Below, piece by piece: positions 57,241 through 64,000 of a stretch of DNA of 64,000 nucleotides. This DNA is from Spirometra erinaceieuropaei (Eukaryota; Platyhelminthes; Cestoda; Diphyllobothriidea; Diphyllobothriidae): positions 119,908 to 183,907 of the forward strand of contig CACRXP010000393.1 in the NCBI GenBank assembly GCA_902702965.1, in the 5' to 3' direction. The position numbers and the translations under genes were made by a program. Position 1 is the first letter of the stretch, and every line of letters starts with the position of its first letter. The notes under the pieces were generated by a model. That model had not been told where the DNA came from. It searched no databases and saw nothing but the letters and a program-made list of their open reading frames with translations.

Positions 57241-57689
57241 GGGTGAGGTGGATAATAAGACGCAGGGTAAGGCACCTGTAGATTTTAGAGCATACGTCAC
57301 CCGGGTAGGCTGCATCGTGATGATGAGAGCAGCACTTTCCGGCAGCATCTTACCTCAAAACTGAAAGGTGATGTGTACCCTATGTGTGTTAGAGTTTTTT
57401 GCTAAATTAGCCGTCACAGCATATCACAGTACCCTCGTGACTCACTAGTCTACGCGAGTGAGTCCGTGAGGTCAGTTGGGGGAAAACAGTTCAGCCCGTG
57501 CAGCTTACTTGCTGTTTAATTGCCCGTTTTACAGCGGTCAGTTTGATTGATACGCTTTAGTTTTGCTCTCAAAAACAACTGTGAATTTGTGAGAGGCTAT
57601 GTTTCATAGAGAAACTTGCAATCAAGCGTGGAAAAAGGGATCCCCGTACCTCTGATGGTCTTGTGTTAGATTTCTGGAAGTATTACTCT

Positions 57690-57830
57690 CCTGTACTAAC
57701 TTCCAACTTGGCCCCAACCTCAACCGTAGCCCAACTCTAATCCCAACACTTACCCTTATGATATCAACAATGACTCTGATGCTGAACCTCCTAACCTTAA
57801 CCATAACAATATCCTCAACTTGGCATCCCC
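57690..57830 (+). repeat. Degenerate telomere-like minisatellite
   Basis: Units such as CCCCAACCTCAACC, CCCAACTCTAATCCC, CCTAACCTTAACCATAAC. The array is more decayed than at 38692. No terminal repeats are clear, so it may be a remnant of the same MITE-like family. Confidence 0.55.
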
Positions 57831-59102
57831 TGAAAATCAACGCAAGGTCAGTTGTATTGCGTGGGTCCATATCTCGTGCACGCAGTCGGCTTCCATATGA
57901 AAGGAACCCCGAAAACTGGTTTAAATGTGTAGGTTTCACAAAAAATGATTCTTTTTTACCTGGTAGACACTGCCCCAAATAAGCTTTGGGAGACCACGGT
58001 TTCCAAACGGTCCATATTTACACCGTTCAGGCAGAATGTACGGTAAGGATTTAGTGGTGAATTCAGGAATAACAAAAAAAACCGAAAAGTGAGAAGGAAA
58101 GTCGAGAGGAAAACAATGGAATCACTGAGTGAGCTTTCAAAGAGGCAGGAAAAGAAAATGAACAAACGGGAATTCCAGTAGCGAGAACGGGGGCGAGAGC
58201 GGCAAGAAAGGGAAAAATTAACGTTTTCAGTGTGATGGGAAACATTAGCAGTGCCTTGTATTATAAGCTTAATGAAGTAGTTCTTTAAAAGTAGAAGACT
58301 TCCGGGTTCGTGGCTTCCGGACGCGTGTTTTGAGACGATATACGTAGCAAATATTTCGACATTGGTTCTGGCTTCATTAAACAGATGAACAAAAACCTGA
58401 GGGATGTCGATAAAATATACCATCAAGTTGAATTTACTTGTCAATCATGGGTTTAGTTAGGGGCCTATCATTTTTCAGTTTGTTAGATCGTGATGAGAAG
58501 GCGAAATCCCGCCACAGCGAAAGCCGAGTGTTCGGAGTTATGGAGAGCAGCCATCGAAAAGTATTTGATGAACTTTGAGGTGGTCGAAAATGCAAGCACA
58601 TACTTGATGCTGCAGCTGCCAGCGGGGTTCTAGCGTGCAACCCCATGACGAACTGTGACGATCCTGTTCCGTACTATAACCAGATCGATAAACAACTCTT
58701 TTACGGCAAATGCACTCTTATCAAAGTCCCAAGATGGTATCTCATAACCAGTACTCCGTGCAGTTAGGACTCTGCGAGACACTGGAGATGGAGAAGGGTA
58801 CGATTAATGCTATCACACAAAATAGACCCCGTCAGATGTCATTCAGTCATTTGAACCAAGAGACCTGTGCAAAACTGCTTCATACGAGTAGTGAAATCTT
58901 CCTGTAATGGAGTCTGGGACGAAAGGCAGTAAGCTCGCTTTAATCTCCTGCCTGGACTCGAGGTCAGGAGGTACAAGTTCAACAGTTTTAGAAGAATGTA
59001 GAGACATGTAAATTTATGAGGTAAAATACTGCTAAATACGTTCAGAGCGGTTGGAGTACTTAGTTAGGAAGGTTTTCCGCACACATCCGGTCACAAACCT
59101 AC
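57831..59102 (-). other. Myosin VI intron
   Basis: A 162-codon minus ORF (57956-58444) is Ser/Phe-rich with no domain or splice match. Nothing else seen. Confidence 0.4.
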
Positions 59103-59384
59103 CGAAGCCGGCGATGTCCAGTAGACCTACGTAGGTGTATTGCTGAGTGTTAGGGATGGCGCGATTCACCATGCTCACCAGCCACTCAAAGAGACGCGAA
59201 TAAATGGCCTTGGCCAGACCGTCCCGCACATTGGCTGCGTTTTCGCGGCTCAGAGCGATCTTAAAACCCATGGCTCCAGTCACTCGTGCAGTCAGAGCTT
59301 TTGCAAGAGTATCCCGATTCATGCCCAACAGGTCTGCGGCCTTCTTTAGGGAGGTTTCCGTTTTTGGAGAAACTCGACAACCAC
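59103..59384 (-). CDS. MYO6: Myosin VI exon: upper motor through switch II (first exon in window)
   Basis: Acceptor TTTCTCCAAAACAG, donor GTAGGT, 282 bp, enters needing two bases of a Gly codon, leaves in phase 1. The peptide GGCRVSPKTETSLKKAADLL continues GMNRDTLAKALTARVTGAMG, then NVRDGLAKAIYSRLFEWLVS and YVGLLDIAGF. The LLDIAGF(E) is switch II. The short GGC start and R-x-x-LAK-x-x-YS-x-LF block fit animal myosin VI. The exon upstream (with P-loop, switch I and LHLGNI) was not found up to 64000, so it lies beyond the window. The start of an ATG ORF inside this exon is not a real start. Confidence 0.96.
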
Positions 59385-59754
59385 CTGTTTTGGAGAAAGG
59401 AGATATAGGATGTTTGTAAGGTACGGGTTTGATGGGAATGCCGCAGTATGCACGTCAATAACACAATTTCGTTCATCGGCAACGGTTTTGTCAAGTTTTT
59501 GGTCCAAAATCACTTGTTTTTCAGAAAAAGAGCGCACATACCAGTGCACAAATTCAAATGGCATTCGGTTGCATGAGGGGGTCAAACATATCGGAACTAT
59601 AGTTTTACGAGGACGTTTAATTATTATGGAACAAAACACGTTAAATCGAAAAATATCCCAAAAACACGGTTCGCGCGTCGCATGCGACGACGTCCACTAT
59701 GTACACCACAGCGTGGTAGACGTGCTGATTTAGATTTTGTACCTAGGAAATTCA
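59385..59754 (-). other. Myosin VI intron, proximal part
   Basis: ORFs on both strands are extensions of exon shadows. No other signal. Confidence 0.45.
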
Positions 59755-60010
59755 TCTAAGGCAGTTAGCCTACTCTATTAGATTTGGTGGATTCCATACA
59801 TTGAAGTAGGCTGAGCCAATAACTTGACCCAAATGCGATTAAACTTATTGCTCCTAGCGGGTGCTTTTGGCTTAGGCTGTTGAGACGTTGATTGCACTCG
59901 AGTATTGCCCTTGCTGTCGTGGGCTCCAATTCCATTGGAGTCGCCCAGTTTTTTTCGAAAATGGGTGAAACCAATTATTCAAAACTGTCAGAACACCTAT
60001 CAACTTACGT
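59755..60010 (+). mobile_element. SINE-2 copy 4 (tRNA-like core), plus, decayed
   Basis: The leader TATTAGATTTGGTGGATTCC and AATAACTTGACCCAAATGCG lies before a worn core (GGCTTAGGCTGTTGAGACGT, CTGTCGTGGGCTCCAATTCC). The tail has TTATTCAAAACTGTCAGAAC. It is the most diverged of the four copies. Confidence 0.7.
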
Positions 60011-61342
60011 TAAAAATGTATTCGCAGAAAATATTGATTAAGTTGTCAATCATGAGCTATGACTCCTGTAAAGCTTCCCACTTAGTTATTTTCCTAGGGT
60101 ATACAAGATACTAGGGCAGAGAGTCTTTTTCAAAGCAGTGGTAACAATTTTATTTGAAAAGGATTTGCCAATTCACGGTATTATAATCTGACCATGAGTC
60201 CGTGAAACGCATTTAACCGTCACCAAGCAAATATTAGTCTGCGAGCATTCCTCATTTCGGTTTAACGTCCAGACCACAAGATCTATAGGGGGAGTTGGTA
60301 AGAATACCAAAAACTCCTTCAAGTGCTACGCGCTTACGATGTGCGTATTTCAGTTGGCTCCTCGCCTCACGTTTTTTCAGATTAACAGAAAAGCATTTTA
60401 TGGTAGTTCAGCCCGCAAAATTGGGTAAAACATTTCTACAACGCCTTTTTTGTATTTTAATTAATGTCCTTTGGAAAAGTCTCCACTTTTGTGGAGGCCC
60501 CTCAACAGACATCCAAGCACACACTGTCGCTAACGTCTTAGCAGAACTAGCATAAGTAAATAATTTCGAGGTCAAAGGCCCAAATTTCGTCCTAATAGGA
60601 AAACTTGACTTTGAGGATCTTGTGTTTTAATCCGCTCAGACACCTACTGTTGAATGTCTTATCAAAAATATCACAAGATACTAGTCAACATTAACTCTAT
60701 TAAGCAGAAAGAGGCTGGGTCTGGTGAGGTACGTTAGTCCGTCAGGCTCGATCTCAGAGCGTGTCGGAAGACCGAAAAGTTTTGTCGTTCTGAAATGTTA
60801 AACATCCAGATAGCGTGCCAGCAGGCCGAATCGGGTAGTCATTGATATTTAGGCGAATCTATGTCCTGTCTCTTGTTCCCTATCCGAGATTCAATGGATA
60901 CCCCCAACACCGTTCTGATTGAGAGCGAATACTACTGAAAAACGCTCGAAAAATTCTAAACCGCATTCTCCGCTAACGCTCACGTTGCGTGGGCAGTCAC
61001 TCTCGAGAAACCTTCTGCGCAATTGCGCCGCAATTGCAGAGCATATGGTCTCAAACACGTCATCTAGAATTTCTCAAGGTCAACTGCTAGGTAGGTCACG
61101 TCACAGGTAGGACTGGTGTTCCATGATAATTGGCTGATCAGAGTTAAATGGAAGCAAGTGCCTGCTCGACTATGGTGGGTCGAGCCTTTTTTATAGAAAC
61201 GTGCATCACTTGCCTATACGTCTACTATGAACGACTGTTTCCAATTGTGCTAATCAAATCAACCATTCAAATCTGAAAATGACGTAAATTGTGGTAGAAG
61301 ACAATAAGACGTGTTCAACTAACGCAGGATGTGTTGGCTATT
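60011..61342. other. Unassigned intronic or upstream DNA
   Basis: A plus ORF at 60295-60555 and another at 60919-61110 show no recognisable domain. A small palindrome (GCGCAATTGCGC) lies near 61018. Expected myosin motifs were searched by eye and not found. Confidence 0.4.
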
Positions 61343-61654
61343 TCACAACAAAATGTAACACTGGAGAAAATCAGAGCATTTAATAGAAAAGCCAATGTGC
61401 ATTTTCAGAATTCGGTACACGGTAAATCCTCCTACAGCCTCGAGGGCAGACTCGATGCTGTTTCGGAAGTTAGTATACGTGTTGAGCGGGTGATTTGCAT
61501 TTATGTTGGCCAAAATCCCTGCGGTCACTCTCAAGGAGACAATGGAATTATGAACATGCTTCCTGATCGTCCTCTTAACGGCGCTTCGGTGGTCTAAATC
61601 AGGTGAGCTAGGAGGTCGAATGTCAGAATAACCTAAGGTGATTTCACGTAGCAT
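61343..61654 (-). pseudogene. Mariner/Tc1-like transposase C-terminal fragment
   Basis: The minus frame includes PPSSPDLDHRSAV, then NSIVSLRVTAGILANINANH and YTNFRNSIESALEAVGGF. In Tc1/mariner-type transposases of this group the third catalytic Asp lies in PPSSPDLNPLD. It is followed by a segment with N-x-x-SL-x-x-A-I, and ends with F-R-x-R-x-E-A-x-I-x-A-x-GG-x-I-E. The match is partial (DHRS in place of NPLD), the catalytic region upstream was not recovered, and no terminal repeats were found. It is an old fragment. Confidence 0.55.
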
Positions 61655-62228
61655 GAATGCATCAGAATTTGTTGGTCAAAAATCTTTACGATCCCGTAAC
61701 TTGTGACATTAGGCCTCTTAGTTCGCTTGATTTAATTCCTCGAATTGCTAGGTCTGGAGCACCCTTGGGAGAGCTGGAACCGTACCCACAATCTAAGGAG
61801 TTGATGTAGACTGCTAATTCGGAAGATGCGTCAAGTCTGAAGGCGGTTTTAATGGAATACGCCCCTCTTATATGTAGTAAAAACGTTAATACTGAATTCC
61901 ACGCGGTGCGTCCAATCCGCGAGACACGGCGAATTTCGTCGCGCACGACAAACTGTCATTACGTTCGATGAACGTTTGCTGGTTTTCTATTAAATGCCCG
62001 TGTTTTCAAACTGCTAAGTTTTGATCTAAATTAACTGATGCACCCTGTACTGTGGTCGCATTCAAAGTATAATCTTGGCTTAAGGAAACAACGTTTGCCA
62101 ACTTGGAGCACAGACTAACTGATGACTCAGCACTTGACGAGCGATTGGTATCACAGATGAATTCCACTTGAGACGACTAAAAATCGCTAGAAGGTGTGAC
62201 CGACCGGCAATTTATTTGGCGTTAGCTG
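61655..62228. other. Unassigned DNA
   Basis: Minus ORF 61686-61946 has no recognised domain. Confidence 0.35.
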
Positions 62229-62264
62229 TACCAAAGTTTAAGAACGCATTCATAAACTTTGGTA
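62229..62264. repeat. 12-bp-arm hairpin
   Basis: TACCAAAGTTTA (62229-62240) and TAAACTTTGGTA (62253-62264) are perfect reverse complements with a 12-nt spacer. No T-run terminator or tRNA-like context was seen. Confidence 0.8.
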
Positions 62265-63914
62265 TAAACGAATAAATTATTGACAGATGTTTTAAAGCTT
62301 GTTTCCAGTTGATAGAGTCCGTAAATAGCATTCTGATGCCTATAGTTGCCAACTGATTCCCAGGGTGAAGTTGTGTTCAGAAAGGTCTTGGTTTTTTTGT
62401 ATTAGTCACGAACACTGACCAAAAATATAAAAAGGGCTTTCATATTTTTTACTGAACTTTGAGACATAAGTAGTTTGATCCATTTGTTTTTAAGGGATTT
62501 GCGAATAAAAAGCTTCAAAGGCTATGGTAAGTTAATTTCCGGAGTACTTTTCATGGCGTAGAGGGACATAACTTCACGCACTGTGGGGTAAACTTTTAAA
62601 AGTATTAATCTGAAGGACATGTGAAACATACTTGCTTATTATTGTATTGGAACATCCACCGACAAGTCTTCGTCGGATGTCATTGGAGTCGGATTTACGT
62701 TGCCCGCTCACAACACTAACGAAATCCCGTGAGATCATTTTAAAGTGGACGTGCAATGATCGAGGTTTGGGGAAAATTGAATATTATGAGTTATCTATCC
62801 GCATTTTTGTAAATTGGCGGAGAGAGGAAAGTCGATGGACTGCGTTATCTTAAATACAATCTGGTAGAGCACTGTGAAATTTCATTCACTTGTTCAAAGT
62901 CAGAAAGTCGCTCTCTTACCTGAGAAAGCAGTAACGACATTCTAAAGTATTCCAAGTGATAGGATGCTCCGCTCATAGCGGTTATGCGACTCCCAGTAAA
63001 TATTTTCGTTTCTGTGCATATGAACGTTAAATGTCAACAAGTATTGCTCGAATATCGACAACCTCTCTCTGCGAAGCTTAAACTTCGGATAATCGGACCT
63101 TATGGACGATTTTGTGGCCCTGGGGCTCCCAAATGAATGATTCACAGTCCAAACTTGCTTAGTCCCTGTCTTACTATGCTTCGCTTTGGCAGTGGCGAAG
63201 GAGTGTTTGATAGCACACTTCAAACCAGTAGCTTCTGGGGGGCCTCACGGCGAGAAATGCTTCTGGGTGTGCAAACATGTGGTAAATATGAAAAAAAATC
63301 AGCAGCTCTTTTCCGGTCTGTCGCGTTTGATAATTAGCAGGGGGGATAAACTCTCACGGTGGTCAGACTTACACTTGGCGTGTGTTTACGCAAAGCAGAA
63401 ATGCCTTCATAATACCCCCCTCTTCAGCGCGAACCTCCCGTAATCTGGTCTTGCTCAACGGTTAGCAATCTTACAAGCCTTTTTGGCACAAGCTGACAAG
63501 GCAGTAAGACCGTATTTCGCGTAAATTATTGCGCGGGCGCGCTTCCGATGCTCGGAGTGAGAGTATGAGCACTCATAGTCAACCCCGTAAGTAGCATGTG
63601 CACGAAGCTTCTTCTTCTTTTCTCCCTTAAGCCTAACATCCACTGTCTATCCACGCACAACGCTCCCTGTTTTCATCAGGGTTTTTTTTGCATTTTAAAT
63701 CAAATTTGATATGTGCCGCCGAGAATGCCAGGCAGAAGGTAATCTGTCGCTAGGATGGGAATGTCTAAAGTAATTCTCACTGTCACTGATTAAGATAGAA
63801 AGAGCAGGAACAATTAAAGTAATGGTTCTACACCAATCGCCCGTGTTGTTCTGTAACAAAACTGACTAATACAGGGATTAAAATTAAAGTTGAAGTAAAA
63901 GGCAAGATATGATT
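62265..63914. other. Unassigned DNA
   Basis: No myosin motor exon, RNA gene or named repeat was recognised. ORFs at 62942-63443 conflict between strands. Confidence 0.35.
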
Positions 63915-64000
63915 CGGTAGTCCCACCTCATGGACACAATACTGTTGCGGATGGGATTAAGGGTTAGAGGGTATAGTTAAGGATTAGGGTTGGGGGCTAG
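63915..64000 (-). mobile_element. MITE-like element with telomere-like minisatellite, copy C (cut by window edge)
   Basis: On the minus strand the end CATGAGGTGGGACTACC matches the right terminal repeat of copies A and B, preceded by a GTATTGTGTC-like word. Beyond it runs a CCCTAA-type array (63954-64000) that continues out of the window. Confidence 0.65.

Noticed and set aside
57956..58444. 162-codon minus-strand ORF in the myosin strand
   Set aside because: Low-complexity Ser/Phe-rich peptide with no myosin similarity. Flanking exon phases already match without it.
63954..64000. True telomere at the window end
   Set aside because: The CCCTAA-type units are degenerate, and the flank matches the terminal repeat of the MITE-like family at 35244 and 38515, so it is an interstitial array.

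Overview
The window looks like a repeat-dense stretch of a flatworm genome, most probably a diphyllobothriidean tapeworm (the Spirometra / Dibothriocephalus / Schistocephalus group). There are no bacterial-style long ORFs. Coding sequence comes as short exons (about 130-280 bp) with GT/AG borders, separated by introns of 0.1-10 kb. Most other sequence is decayed transposable elements. The order-level guess rests mainly on a retroelement tail with a TCLHCPRTFTHRIDLFGHM-type C2H2 finger near 39.2 kb. I recall that tail as very common in diphyllobothriidean genomes; this is recollection, not a search.

The main gene is an unconventional myosin VI on the minus strand. Nine exons between 59384 and 32551 join with compatible phases. 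They encode the second half of the motor (switch II to converter), the class-VI insert and IQ region, and the proximal tail. The first motor half (P-loop, switch I) is not here and must lie beyond the right edge. A tenth exon (32035-32242) and an eleventh (25367-25517) are plausible tail exons. The globular cargo-binding domain was not found to the left.

Left of the myosin, on the same strand, a small gene (9416 to about 5114) encodes a membrane-anchored or secreted START-like (SRPBCC) protein in three predicted exons, the last after a 38-nt intron. Two further exon candidates, at about 11.2-11.5 kb (ABCA-like) and 19.3-19.45 kb (unknown), are weak.

The rest is mobile DNA. It includes a broken Penelope-like element with a GIY-YIG endonuclease (16.7-18.5 kb) that carries a SINE inserted at its YVDD motif. 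There is a Merlin DNA transposon remnant (33.7-34.5 kb), an RTE-like tail (39.1-40.0 kb), and a mariner-like transposase tail (61.3-61.65 kb). Two tRNA-derived SINE families occur in several copies each. MITE-like elements carry a telomere-like CCCTAA-type minisatellite (35.2, 38.5 and 63.9 kb). Several foldback repeats are present, including a perfect 44-bp palindrome at 0.93-1.06 kb. Long parts of the introns and intergenic DNA hold nothing I can name. No self-contained novel system was seen. The most unusual signals are the palindrome with flanking 13-bp direct repeats, the telomere-like MITEs, and the apparent absence of the myosin VI cargo domain.
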